A DNA stretch of 64,000 bases from Reyranella humidisoli (GTDB taxonomy: Bacteria; Pseudomonadota; Alphaproteobacteria; Reyranellales; Reyranellaceae), in NCBI RefSeq assembly GCF_019039055.1, contig NZ_JAHOPB010000002.1, positions 310,001 to 374,000 on the forward strand, written 5' to 3'. Position numbers and translations under genes: made by a program. The notes beneath the pieces were generated by a model. It was not told where the DNA came from. It was given only the letters and a program-made list of their open reading frames with translations, and ran no database searches. Shown here piece by piece: positions 41,985 through 51,006 of the stretch; position 1 is the stretch's first letter, and each line of letters starts with the position of its first letter.

Positions 41985-44900
41985 TCAGTCGCCGGCGAGT
42001 GCCGCCGGCGTGTTGCCGGCGGTCCCCGCCGCAGCGACATCTCCGAGTTTCACGGCCTGCAACGTCGTCGCCTTTGGGTCGGGACGGGTGAAGTCGTACC
42101 TCGCGACGCCTGCCACGCCCTGCGCCGAGACGCCGCTCACAAGAAGCTCGGCGCCGGTGGTGGTGCTGGTTGTGGCCACGCGCACGCCGCCGGTTCCCTC
42201 GAACGGCGCGAAGCTCGCGATCTCTCGGAATTCGGTGTGATGATGATGTGCGGGATTGTGCAGGTACATCGCAGGACCGCCATCGAGTGCCGATCCGCTG
42301 GAGTAGACTTTCACCTGGGCGCCGTCGGCGAGTTGTCCGACGATGATGCGCTTGGCGCCGCCGAGATTGCCCGCCAGCCAGCCGGTCGCCAGCGAGACGC
42401 CGCCGCGATGGTCGTCGCCGAACGGCTTGAAGCTGACGGTGGTCGCCGGCTGCGGTGACGTGACTGGCGTGCCGCCGATCTGCTTCAGCAGCGGGAGGAC
42501 GAACACCTTCACCTCCGCGGTGCTTCCCGGGCCAGGCGCCGCGACGATGCTGTTGCGACCCGTCGAGAAGTCGACGAAGCCGGTGGCGAGGGTGACGCCG
42601 GAGGAATCGCCGGCAAAAGGCGCAAAGGACGTGAAGAGTGGTGGCACCGTGCCGGTCTTCGGCAATTTGGCGCCGTAGACCTTGATCTCGCTCGCGATGC
42701 CGGGGCCGGAACCCACGATGATGTTGTCGGACGTCTCGCCGTCGATCTGCGCGGCGGCCACGCTGATGCCTCCGCGCGCATCGGAGCCGAAGGCCTGGAA
42801 GCGCGCCAGTTCGGTCGAGTAGGCGGCCTTGCCGGCTTGAATCTTGCCTGCATAGGCAACGATCTCCGGCGCATGGTCCTTGCCGGCGCCGACCACCAGG
42901 TCGAGCACGCCGTCACCGTCGAGGTCGCCCAGCGCGACGCTGACGCTGCCTTCGTAGCCGGGGAAGGGCGTTACGGTGGCGATCGGCCTGTCGCCGTTGC
43001 CGTCGAGCACCCGCACCGTGGTGGCCTTGCCGCCGCCGCCCGTCACGACGACCGCATAGGCGGAGACGGCGGGGATCACGTTGACCAGCGCCATCAGCCC
43101 GTTGTCCTCGTGGTTGAGGCGATGGCAGTGCATCACATAGAGGCCGATGAAGTCATCGAAGCGGGTGCGCATCGCCATGTAGCCCGGTTGCACGACGGTC
43201 TCGTCGGGCATCATGACCGGCGCCGGCACGTTGGCATTGTCGACGAAGAACTGGTCCGGGCCGGTCCGCAGGCCAACCGTCGGATCGTGATAGGCCGTCA
43301 CCTGGAAGTCATTCACGTGCACGTGGATCGGGTGCTCGTCATTGTTGTGGTTCAGGAACTGCCATTCCTCGATCGAGTTCAGCCGCGCCTGTATCAGGGG
43401 CATGTTGGGGAAGGCGGCGCCATCGAAGGCGTAGGTGAAGGACTTGGCGTCGGACTTGGTGACCAAGTCGTTGAGGAAGCCGCCCTTGATCATGATCTTG
43501 CGCGTCACGTCGGCGGGCACGCGCGAGAGGTCGGTGAAGGGCGTGCGGCCGCCCAGCTTCTGGCCCTTGGCGAATGGCACCGTCACGCCGGGCCCCGATC
43601 CTTGCGGTGCCGTCGCGCGCGCCAGCACCTGGGTCGGGAACACGAAAAACCCGTCGGCGTAGCTGATCGCCGAGGGCAGCACGGTGAGGCTGCCCAGCAC
43701 TGCCGGCGGATTTTCGCTGCCGTCGTTGGTGTAGAGGATGCCCGGCATGGTCATCGTCCGGGCGCCGCCGCCGCGGTCCGGCATCTCCAGGATGAGATCG
43801 CCCTTGGCCGGCATGGTCACGGCAATGGCGAAGCGGCTGGCCGGCGGGATCAGCAGGCGCGTGCCGTTGTGGGTCGGCGGATGTTCCACCGCGCCGTAGG
43901 GTTCGCCGTCCTGGCCGACGATGGCGATCGGCGGATGACGGCCGGTCGCCGTCTCGGTGAGCTGCACGTTGATGTAGGCGATGTCGCTCACGTTCGAGAG
44001 CACCCAGATCTCGGTCTGGCCAGGCTTGCTCCTGACGACCGGCTGGAACTGCCCGTTCACCGTGAACTGCATGTCGCGCTTGTCGTCGGGCAGCGCGGGA
44101 TCCGCCGGCATGTCCATGTCGGTGCGCCCATCCGCCGCCCTGAAGCTCATCAGGTTGGTCGGGATGTACTGGAATGCGCCGCGCCGGTTGTTGATCGAGA
44201 GCGGGCCTGCGTACCAGATGGTGGCGTATCGCGTGCCCTTGCTCGTCTCGGTGAAATTCGTGGGCGTCATCAGCGGACGGTAGGTGCCCTTGGCCAGCTC
44301 GCCCTCCTTGGGCGGCGTGATCGTGCTGACGAATTGCGGCCAGTAGGGGTTGTTGAGCTGCGCGCTGCCCCCGGCGCGGTCGAACACGTAATTGTACTGC
44401 AGCATCATGTTGCGGATCGGGATGCGCTTTTCGGTGACGATCGGCAGGCCGCCATCGAGACGGCCGATCGCCAGCAGGCCGACCATGCCGAAGTAGACAT
44501 GCGCCGTCGTCAGCATGTGCAGGTGGCTGTGATACCAGTAGGAGCCCTGCGGGTGTGCTTTCGGGATGTCGTAGGTGAAGGTGTTCGACGTACCCGCCGC
44601 CATGTGCAGCATCACGTTGTCGGCGTTGCCCTTGGGACTTACGTGCAGGCCGTGCGTGTGCAGGTTGAGGGGCGACTCCGCGAGCTGCTCTGGGTAGATC
44701 GGCACCGTCTTGTCGTTGGCGACATAGGCCGGGTTGTAGAAATCGCGGATGGTGAGGCCGCTCAGGCCGTTCTCGAAATGAACGATCAGGCGTTCGCCCG
44801 GGAAGACCTGCAGCGTAGGGGCGGGATAGAGGTTCTTGCCCGATTTCCGTCCGTCGGAGGCCGTCCCGCGCACGAGCTCATAGTTGAGCAGCAGGAAGTT

Positions 44901-45131
44901 CTTCACGGGCCGGGCGACCGTATCGAGCTTCACCTCGCCTTGGCCCGCCGAAAGCCTGACTTCGAGCACGCCGTCCCTGGAGGTCAGAACGACCGGCTCG
45001 CGCAATTCCGCCCTGGCCGGGCTTGGCGGCTGGGGCTGTGCTTCCGCTTCGGACGTCGGTGCGGCGGTACCCAACATCGACACGGCGGCCGTGGCGCCGA
45101 CGAGCAGCCCGCGTCGTTGGAGTTCCTGCAT
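41985..45131 (-). CDS. Multicopper oxidase with C-terminal FG-GAP/VCBS-like repeats
   Basis: A 1048-residue exported protein. An N-terminal RRGLLVGATAAVSM region resembles a Tat signal. The copper sites are all present: HTHGLH, YWYHSHLHM, HPIHVH and HCHRLNHEDNGLM (type 1 copper with Met). Residues after about 680 form repeats such as VSVALGDLDGDGVLDLVVGAGKDHAPEI, the FG-GAP/VCBS-type beta-propeller pattern. Family members oxidise metals, phenols or bilirubin-like substrates. A propeller attached to an oxidase is uncommon. GAGAGG precedes ATG 45131. The 3' end is five bases from the convergent patatin gene. Confidence 0.85.
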   Translation of the reverse strand: MQELQRRGLLVGATAAVSMLGTAAPTSEAEAQPQPPSPARAELREPVVLTSRDGVLEVRLSAGQGEVKLDTVARPVKNFLLLNYELVRGTASDGRKSGKNLYPAPTLQVFPGERLIVHFENGLSGLTIRDFYNPAYVANDKTVPIYPEQLAESPLNLHTHGLHVSPKGNADNVMLHMAAGTSNTFTYDIPKAHPQGSYWYHSHLHMLTTAHVYFGMVGLLAIGRLDGGLPIVTEKRIPIRNMMLQYNYVFDRAGGSAQLNNPYWPQFVSTITPPKEGELAKGTYRPLMTPTNFTETSKGTRYATIWYAGPLSINNRRGAFQYIPTNLMSFRAADGRTDMDMPADPALPDDKRDMQFTVNGQFQPVVRSKPGQTEIWVLSNVSDIAYINVQLTETATGRHPPIAIVGQDGEPYGAVEHPPTHNGTRLLIPPASRFAIAVTMPAKGDLILEMPDRGGGARTMTMPGILYTNDGSENPPAVLGSLTVLPSAISYADGFFVFPTQVLARATAPQGSGPGVTVPFAKGQKLGGRTPFTDLSRVPADVTRKIMIKGGFLNDLVTKSDAKSFTYAFDGAAFPNMPLIQARLNSIEEWQFLNHNNDEHPIHVHVNDFQVTAYHDPTVGLRTGPDQFFVDNANVPAPVMMPDETVVQPGYMAMRTRFDDFIGLYVMHCHRLNHEDNGLMALVNVIPAVSAYAVVVTGGGGKATTVRVLDGNGDRPIATVTPFPGYEGSVSVALGDLDGDGVLDLVVGAGKDHAPEIVAYAGKIQAGKAAYSTELARFQAFGSDARGGISVAAAQIDGETSDNIIVGSGPGIASEIKVYGAKLPKTGTVPPLFTSFAPFAGDSSGVTLATGFVDFSTGRNSIVAAPGPGSTAEVKVFVLPLLKQIGGTPVTSPQPATTVSFKPFGDDHRGGVSLATGWLAGNLGGAKRIIVGQLADGAQVKVYSSGSALDGGPAMYLHNPAHHHHTEFREIASFAPFEGTGGVRVATTSTTTGAELLVSGVSAQGVAGVARYDFTRPDPKATTLQAVKLGDVAAAGTAGNTPAALAGD

Positions 45132-45192
45132 GTACCTCTCCCAAACCGGCGCGGATGCTAGGTCGGAACGCTTATGCAGGCAATTCAGCTGG

Positions 45193-46065
45193 TCAGGCGG
45201 TCGACGCCTGCACCGTTTTCGTCTCGTCGATACTGTAGGGCGGCTTGCTGAGTTCCTTAGGCGACAAGGTGAAGAACTCGACGCCGGTCTCGGTGATGCC
45301 GACCGAATGCTCGAATTGCGCCGAGAGCTGCTTGTCGCGGGTCACGGCGGTCCAGCCGTCGCTCAGGATCTTCACCTGCCAGGTGCCGGCATTCACCATC
45401 GGCTCGACGGTGAAGAACATGCCGGGCTTCAGCACAGGTCCGGTGCCCTTCTTGCCGTAGTGCAGGATGTTCGGCGCATCGTGGAAGATGCGGCCGAGCC
45501 CGTGGCCCGAGAAATCGCGCACCACCGAAAAGCGCTGCGCCTCGACATAGGTCTGGATGGCGTGGCCGATGTCGCCGACATGACCGCCGGGCTTGGCCGC
45601 TGCGATCCCGCGCATCATCGCCTCGTAGGTAACGTCGCACAGGCGCCGCGCCTTCACGCCGACGTCGCCCGCGAAATACATGCGGCTGGTGTCGCCGTAC
45701 CAGCCATCGAGGATGACCGTGACGTCGATGTTGACGATGTCGCCGTTCTGCAGCCGCTTGTCTCCCGGAATACCATGGCAGACAACATGGTTGATCGAGG
45801 TGCAGATCGACTTGGGGAAGCCGCGATAATTGAGCGGGGCGGGGATCGCCTTGTGATCGAGGATGAACTCGTGACAGAGCGTGTTCAGTTCCTCGGTCGT
45901 CACGCCCGGCTGGACGTGGGGCGTGATGAAGTCGAGGGTTTCGGCGGCCAGGCGGCCGGCGCGGCGCATGCCGGTGAAGCCTTCGGCCCCATGCAGCTTG
46001 ATGGTGCGCTCGTCACGGCGCCAATAGTCGGCGCTGTCGTCGACGGCATCACGTTGATTTGTCAT
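45193..46065 (-). CDS. map: Methionine aminopeptidase type I
   Basis: A 290-residue MetAP. Metal ligands are visible in NIDVTVILDGWYGDTSRMYF (two Asp), FSGHGLGRIFHD (His), FTVEPMV (Glu) and SAQFEHSVGIT (Glu). It removes the initiator methionine from new proteins. It opens HGAEGFTGMRRAGRLAAETLD, as usual. ATG at 46065 gives a short N-terminal extension before this. The C-terminus has a few extra residues after the last strand. Confidence 0.9.
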   Translation of the reverse strand: MTNQRDAVDDSADYWRRDERTIKLHGAEGFTGMRRAGRLAAETLDFITPHVQPGVTTEELNTLCHEFILDHKAIPAPLNYRGFPKSICTSINHVVCHGIPGDKRLQNGDIVNIDVTVILDGWYGDTSRMYFAGDVGVKARRLCDVTYEAMMRGIAAAKPGGHVGDIGHAIQTYVEAQRFSVVRDFSGHGLGRIFHDAPNILHYGKKGTGPVLKPGMFFTVEPMVNAGTWQVKILSDGWTAVTRDKQLSAQFEHSVGITETGVEFFTLSPKELSKPPYSIDETKTVQASTA

Positions 46066-46178
46066 GCCGGCATATTTGGCATGCGGTACCGGCGGTAACA
46101 AGGCCGGGGCGACGTCTTGGCCCACCGCCTTGTGTCCGCTAGGGTCCTGTAACCAAACGAAAAACCCGCAGGCTCCCC

Positions 46179-46940
46179 ATGTCCGACCCGGCAAAAATCG
46201 TCACCGCCTGCATCCTCGTGATCGGCAACGAAATCCTGAGCGGTCGCACCCGCGATTCCAACATCCAGTACCTCGCCACCGAACTGGGAAAGCTCGGCGT
46301 CCGCGTCATGGAGGCGAGGGTCATACCCGACGTCGAAGCGACCGTGGTGGCGACGCTGAACGAGGTGCGCGCCAGGTTCGACTATGTCTTCACCACGGGC
46401 GGCATCGGGCCGACCCACGACGACATCACGGCGGACTGCATCGCCAAGGCCTTCGGGGTCGGCATCTCCGAGCATCCCGAGGCGGTTGAGCGCATGACGA
46501 AGCACTACGGCGACCCGGCCCTGTTCACCCCCGCCCGACGGCGCATGGCCAGGGTGCCGCATGGCGGCGTGCTGGTCGACAATCCGGTCTCGGTGGCGCC
46601 GGGCTTCCAGATGGAGAACGTCTTCACCTTCGCCGGCATTCCCAAGGTCGCGGAAGCGATGTTCCAGTCGATGAAGCACCGGCTGGTCGGGGGCGTCCCC
46701 GTCGTTTCGCGCACCGTGCGCACCAACCTGCCCGAGGGCATCATCGCCGAGCCGCTGGGCGCCCTGCAGAAGCGCTACGAGGATGTCGATATCGGCTCCT
46801 ATCCGGCGTTCCGCAACGGCAAGCCCAGCGTCTCGCTGGTCCTGCGCGGCACGGATGATGCAAGGCTGGCCACGGCGGCGGTCGAACTGATGGAAACGAT
46901 CCGCGGCATGAACGGCGAGGCCGAGGAGTTCGTGACCTGA
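46179..46940 (+). CDS. Molybdopterin-binding (CinA N-terminal / MoaB-like) protein
   Basis: A 253-residue protein. The MoCF-fold core reads ACILVIGNEILSGRTRDSN, then FTTGGIGPTHDDITADCIAKAFG and, later, NVFTFAGIPKVAEAMF. Proteins of this size lack the CinA C-terminal nicotinamide-nucleotide amidase domain. A role in cofactor repair (ADP-ribose or ADP-linked pyrophosphatase) is possible by family. A 30-base perfect inverted repeat follows the stop. Confidence 0.85.
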   Translation: MSDPAKIVTACILVIGNEILSGRTRDSNIQYLATELGKLGVRVMEARVIPDVEATVVATLNEVRARFDYVFTTGGIGPTHDDITADCIAKAFGVGISEHPEAVERMTKHYGDPALFTPARRRMARVPHGGVLVDNPVSVAPGFQMENVFTFAGIPKVAEAMFQSMKHRLVGGVPVVSRTVRTNLPEGIIAEPLGALQKRYEDVDIGSYPAFRNGKPSVSLVLRGTDDARLATAAVELMETIRGMNGEAEEFVT

Positions 46941-46949
46941 CGATGATTC

Positions 46950-47048
46950 AAGGATCCTTCGCTGCGCTCAGGATGACACGGGGACTGGAAGGGGCGCGGT
47001 GCGCCGATGAAAGAAACGGTGTCATCCTGAGCGCAGCGAAGGATCCTT
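46950..47048. repeat. Perfect 30-base inverted repeat with a 39-base loop
   Basis: The left arm is 46950-46979 and the right arm 47019-47048, complementary at all 30 positions (AAGGATCC...GATGACAC against GTGTCATCC...GGATCCTT). TTTTCTTTTTC overlaps and follows the right arm, so on the plus strand it can end the CinA-like transcript. Its sequence is related to the 4782-4856 element. Confidence 0.75.
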
Positions 47049-47076
47049 TTCTTTTTCTCGATACGCGATCTATCAG

Positions 47077-48141
47077 GTGAGGGGACTCGGCCGGCACGTC
47101 ACATCGTGGTCCGTGCTGATCGCGATCACGGTGCCGGTCACCGCATTGATGCTCTGGTTGCATGCCCCGGCGGCGCTGATGCTGGGGCCGCTGATCTCGG
47201 GGATCGTCTTCGCCTCATGGGGCGGCAAGGTGAACTATCCCGTGCCCGTGTTCGGCGTGGCGCAGGGCATCGTCGGCAGTATGATCGCGAAGATGGTGCC
47301 GCTGTCGATCGTGGGCGACATCCTCAGCCATTGGGCGCTGTTCGGGGTCGGGGTCGTCTCCGTGGTGGCGGCGAGCACGCTGGTCGGCTGGCTGATGACC
47401 CGCTGGCAGACCCTGCCGGGCACGACGGCGCTGTGGGGCGTGAGCCCCGGCGCCGCCTCGGTGATGACCTACATGGCGGAAGCCTATGGCGCGGACATGC
47501 GCATGGTCGCCTTCATGCAATACCTGCGCGTCGTCATGGTCGCGGTCGTCGCGGCCGCAGTCGCCCGCTTTTTCGGCGCGGCGCCCCAGCACGCGCCCGA
47601 CGCAATCGTGTGGTTTCCCGAGGTCGCCTGGCTGCCGCTCGTCGAGACCGTGGCGCTGGCCGGCGTAGGATCCTGGCTTGCCCGCGTGTTCCGCATTCCG
47701 GCGGGCGCCTTCCTGTTGCCGCTGGTCGGCGGCATCGTGCTCACGCATCTCGGCCTGCTGCGGCTCGAGCTGCCGACCTGGTTGCTGGCGGGCTGCTATG
47801 CGCTGGTCGGCTGGAACGTGGGGCTGCGCTTCACGGGCGCGCTGCTGATCCATGTGCTGCACCAGCTTCCCGGCATTCTCCTCTGCATCTTCGCGATGCT
47901 GGGGCTCTGTGGTGGCGTCGCGGCCTTCATGGTGTTCGCGGCCGACATCGACCCGCTCACCGCCTATCTCGCCACCAGCCCCGGCGGCGCGGACTCGATC
48001 GCCATCATCGCGGCGTCGACCGACGTCGACGTTTCCTTCGTGATGGCCATGCAGACCGTGCGGTTGCTGGTCGTGCTGTTCGCGGCACCTTTGTTGACCA
48101 GGCTCATCGCGGAGCGGATCGGCGGCACCCGCAGCGGCTGA
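47077..48141 (+). CDS. AbrB-family membrane protein
   Basis: A 354-residue inner-membrane protein with about ten hydrophobic segments. It has two related halves: residues near 45-65 (GGKVNYPVPVFGVAQGIVGSM) and the second LLPLVGGIVLTHLG region match the duplicated AbrB domain, once misnamed for ammonia monooxygenase. The segment TSPGGADSIAIIAASTDVD is characteristic near the C-terminus. The start is GTG at 47077, just after the palindrome. The transported molecule is unknown. Confidence 0.8.
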   Translation: MRGLGRHVTSWSVLIAITVPVTALMLWLHAPAALMLGPLISGIVFASWGGKVNYPVPVFGVAQGIVGSMIAKMVPLSIVGDILSHWALFGVGVVSVVAASTLVGWLMTRWQTLPGTTALWGVSPGAASVMTYMAEAYGADMRMVAFMQYLRVVMVAVVAAAVARFFGAAPQHAPDAIVWFPEVAWLPLVETVALAGVGSWLARVFRIPAGAFLLPLVGGIVLTHLGLLRLELPTWLLAGCYALVGWNVGLRFTGALLIHVLHQLPGILLCIFAMLGLCGGVAAFMVFAADIDPLTAYLATSPGGADSIAIIAASTDVDVSFVMAMQTVRLLVVLFAAPLLTRLIAERIGGTRSG

Positions 48142-48173
48142 GGTTGCCGTGTCCCACCGCCATCGCTTCGAGA

Positions 48174-49481
48174 TCAGGTGTTCGCCACGCGGTGCACGGT
48201 GGCGGTACGGATTGCCAGCAGCTTGTCGATGCGGCGGCCGTCCATGTCGAGGACCTCGAAGCGCCAGCCCCCGACATCGACGGTATCGCCTTCCTTGGGC
48301 AGGCGCCGCATCGCGGCCAGTACCATGCCGGCGGTAGTGTGGAAGTCGGCGGCAGGCTTGACCGTGATGCCGAGAAGCTCGGCGAGTTCGTCGGCCGGCA
48401 TGCTGCCGGCGACCAGCCATGAGCCGTCTTCGCGCTCCTGCGCCTGGCGCTCGGGCGGGCCTTCCTCGGTCTCGAAGGCGCCCACGATCGCCTCGAGGAT
48501 GTCGGCTGTGGTGACGATGCCCAGGAGCGCACCGTATTCGTCCTGGACGAGGACCATGTGCGCGGCGGAATTCTTCAGCGTGTCGAGCACGTCGAATGCA
48601 CCTAGTGAGTCGAGGACGATCGGCGCGGGCTTCACGTGTGCGCGCGGGTCGGCGGTGCCGTCGCGGATGAAAGCTTCGAGAAGATCCTTCTTGCGGACGA
48701 TGCCGGCGATCTGGTTTTGCATCGGGTCCCAGGCGGGCAGGCGGGAATGGACGCTGGACTGGATGGTCTGCAGCAGCGCCTTGGGCTCGAGCGAGAGATC
48801 GATGAGATCGAGATCGTGCCGCGGCGTCATCACGGCGCGGGCAGGCCGGTCGCCGAGACGCATGACGCCGCTGATCATGCCGCGTTCGCGCGGCTCGATG
48901 GCGCCGGAGGATTCTCCTTCGACGATCAACGCCTTGATTTCGTCGGCCGTCACCGAGGAGTCGCCGCTCTGCCGCCCGCCCAGGAGGCCGAGGATCGCCT
49001 TTCCCGACATGTCGAGCAGCCAGACCACCGGGGCGGAAATTCGTGCCAGCATCGTCATCGCGGGTGCGACCGAAGCGGCGACGGCTTCTGCGTTGCGCAG
49101 CGCGATCTGCTTCGGCACCAGCTCGCCGACGATCAGCGACAGGTAGGTGATGAGGGCGACGACGCCGCCATAGGCGAGCGGCTCGGCAAACCGCAGCGGG
49201 AGGCCGGATTCGGCCAGTACGGTCGTGAGCCGTGCGCCCAGCGTGGCGCCGGAGAAGGCGCCGGCCAGGATGCCGACCAGCGTGATGCCGATCTGCACGG
49301 TCGAGAGGAAGCGGCCGGGATCGTCGGCCAGGCGCATTGCGGCCGCGGCGCCGCGCGAGCCGCCGTCGGCCATCGCCTTCAGTCGTCCGCGCCGTGCCGA
49401 GACGACGGCGAGTTCCGACATTGCCAGGATTCCGTTGATGAAGATGAGAACGATGGCAATGAGCAGCTCGAGATAGACCAT
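48174..49481 (-). CDS. CNNM/CorC-like (HlyC/UPF0053) membrane protein with CBS domains
   Basis: A 435-residue protein: a DUF21 membrane domain (residues 1-150, ISELAVVSARRGRL-like SELAVVSARRGR, then IVGELVPKQIALRNAE), two CBS domains (about 210-330, ending GALLGIVTTADILEAIVG) and a CorC/HlyC C-terminal domain (WLVAGSMPADELAELLG). The family handles divalent metal (magnesium or cobalt) export or resistance. It is convergent with the AbrB-family gene. Confidence 0.85.
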   Translation of the reverse strand: MVYLELLIAIVLIFINGILAMSELAVVSARRGRLKAMADGGSRGAAAAMRLADDPGRFLSTVQIGITLVGILAGAFSGATLGARLTTVLAESGLPLRFAEPLAYGGVVALITYLSLIVGELVPKQIALRNAEAVAASVAPAMTMLARISAPVVWLLDMSGKAILGLLGGRQSGDSSVTADEIKALIVEGESSGAIEPRERGMISGVMRLGDRPARAVMTPRHDLDLIDLSLEPKALLQTIQSSVHSRLPAWDPMQNQIAGIVRKKDLLEAFIRDGTADPRAHVKPAPIVLDSLGAFDVLDTLKNSAAHMVLVQDEYGALLGIVTTADILEAIVGAFETEEGPPERQAQEREDGSWLVAGSMPADELAELLGITVKPAADFHTTAGMVLAAMRRLPKEGDTVDVGGWRFEVLDMDGRRIDKLLAIRTATVHRVANT

Positions 49482-49602
49482 GATCGCAGTCTATCTGCGC
49501 TTCGGGTCCGAACGAAGGCGATAGAGGTGCAAGTCTTGCAAGGAGGCGAGCGAGAAAAACCGCCTGAAACCCTTCCCTCGAAAATCGTGTACCTTCGCTC
49601 CC

Positions 49603-50994
49603 ATGACCGCATTGCATGACATGACCGCCGGCGAGCTGCTCGCCGCTTACAAAGCCAAATCGCTGTCGCCCGTCGAGGCGACCGACGCCGTGATCGCCCG
49701 TATCGAGGCCTGGGAGCCGAAGCTGAAGGCGCTCTACGCGCCTGACTTCGAGGGCGCGCGCAAGGCCGCCAGGGCGTCAGAGGGGCGCTGGCAGAAGGGG
49801 GCACCGCAAGGGGCGCTCGACGGCGTGCCCATCACCATCAAAGAGAACATCGCCACCAAGGGCGTGCCGGTGCCGCTCGGAACGGCGGCAACCGATCTCG
49901 TGCCGGCGGCTGCCGACGCGCCGGCCTCGGCGCGCGTGCGCGAGGCGGGGGCGGTGATCCTCGCCAAGACCACCATGCCCGACTACGGGATGCTCTCGTC
50001 GGGCCGCAGTTCCTTCCATCCGCTGACGCGCAACCCGTGGAACCTCGCGTGGAATCCCGGCGGCTCCAGTGCCGGCGCGGGAGCGGCGGCGGCGGCGGGC
50101 TACGGTCCGCTGCATCTCGGTACCGACATCGGCGGCTCGGTCCGCCTGCCGGCAAGCTGGAACGGCATCTTCACCTTGAAACCCAGCTTGGGCCGCATCG
50201 CCGTCGATCCGCCGTTCTTCGGCCGGGCCATCGGGCCGATGACGCGCAGCGTGGCCGATGCCGCGCTGCTGATGGCTGAATTGTCGAAGCCCGATGCGCG
50301 CGACCATATGAACCTGCCGCCGGCGGACATCGACTGGAACGCCGGGCCCCTGTCGCCGAAGGGACTGAAGATCGGCCTGCACCTCGACGCCGGGTCGGGA
50401 CTTCCCGTGGATCACGAGGTCAAGGAGGCGATCGAGGCGGCGGCCAAACTGTTCGCCGATGCGGGTGCCGAGATCGAGCCGGTCGCGCCGTTCCTCTCGC
50501 CCGAGATGCTGCACCTGCAGGATCTGTTCTGGAGGGTGCGGAGCTGGGTCGATTTCTCGGCGCTCTCCCATGCGAAGCAGGCGAAGGTGCTGCCCTTCAT
50601 CGCCGACTGGTGCCGCGGCGGCGCCGACGTCTCCGGATCCCAGGTGATTCGCGGCGTGAACAACTACATGGCCATCCGCGCCGCCACGACGCGTGCCACC
50701 CAACCTTTCGGTTTCGTGCTGTCGCCGGTTTCGCCGGTCCCGACCTATCGCGCCGAATGGGAGACGCCCACCAATGACGTCAACCGTCCGCTGGAGCACA
50801 TCTCCTTCACCATGCCCTACAACATGAGCGAGCAGCCGGCTGCCTCGATCAACTGCGGCTACACGAAAGAGGGCAAGCCGATCGGCCTCCAGATCTCCGG
50901 CCGCCGCTTCGACGATTCCGGCGTGATGCGGATATCCACGTGGTTCGAGAGCGTGCGCGGCGCCCAGAAGAAGTGGCCCGAGCCGCCGAAGTAA
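49603..50994 (+). CDS. Amidase signature family enzyme
   Basis: A 463-residue amidase. The Ser-cisSer-Lys triad is visible: Lys in VPITIKENIATKG, cis-Ser and nucleophile Ser in NPGGSSAGA and TDIGGSVRLPASWNG. It hydrolyses a primary amide or carbamate. A flavin dehydrogenase gene starts 12 bases after the stop, and two further genes follow, so it opens a small catabolic operon. Confidence 0.87.
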   Translation: MTALHDMTAGELLAAYKAKSLSPVEATDAVIARIEAWEPKLKALYAPDFEGARKAARASEGRWQKGAPQGALDGVPITIKENIATKGVPVPLGTAATDLVPAAADAPASARVREAGAVILAKTTMPDYGMLSSGRSSFHPLTRNPWNLAWNPGGSSAGAGAAAAAGYGPLHLGTDIGGSVRLPASWNGIFTLKPSLGRIAVDPPFFGRAIGPMTRSVADAALLMAELSKPDARDHMNLPPADIDWNAGPLSPKGLKIGLHLDAGSGLPVDHEVKEAIEAAAKLFADAGAEIEPVAPFLSPEMLHLQDLFWRVRSWVDFSALSHAKQAKVLPFIADWCRGGADVSGSQVIRGVNNYMAIRAATTRATQPFGFVLSPVSPVPTYRAEWETPTNDVNRPLEHISFTMPYNMSEQPAASINCGYTKEGKPIGLQISGRRFDDSGVMRISTWFESVRGAQKKWPEPPK

Positions 50995-51006
50995 GGCAGG
51001 CGATTC

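Noticed and set aside
42837..45161. A 774-codon open frame on the plus strand
   Set aside because: It is antisense to the multicopper oxidase, whose copper motifs confirm the other strand.
47215..49617. An 800-codon open frame on the minus strand
   Set aside because: It crosses the AbrB-family and CorC-like genes in another phase and has only low-complexity Arg/Ala/His sequence.
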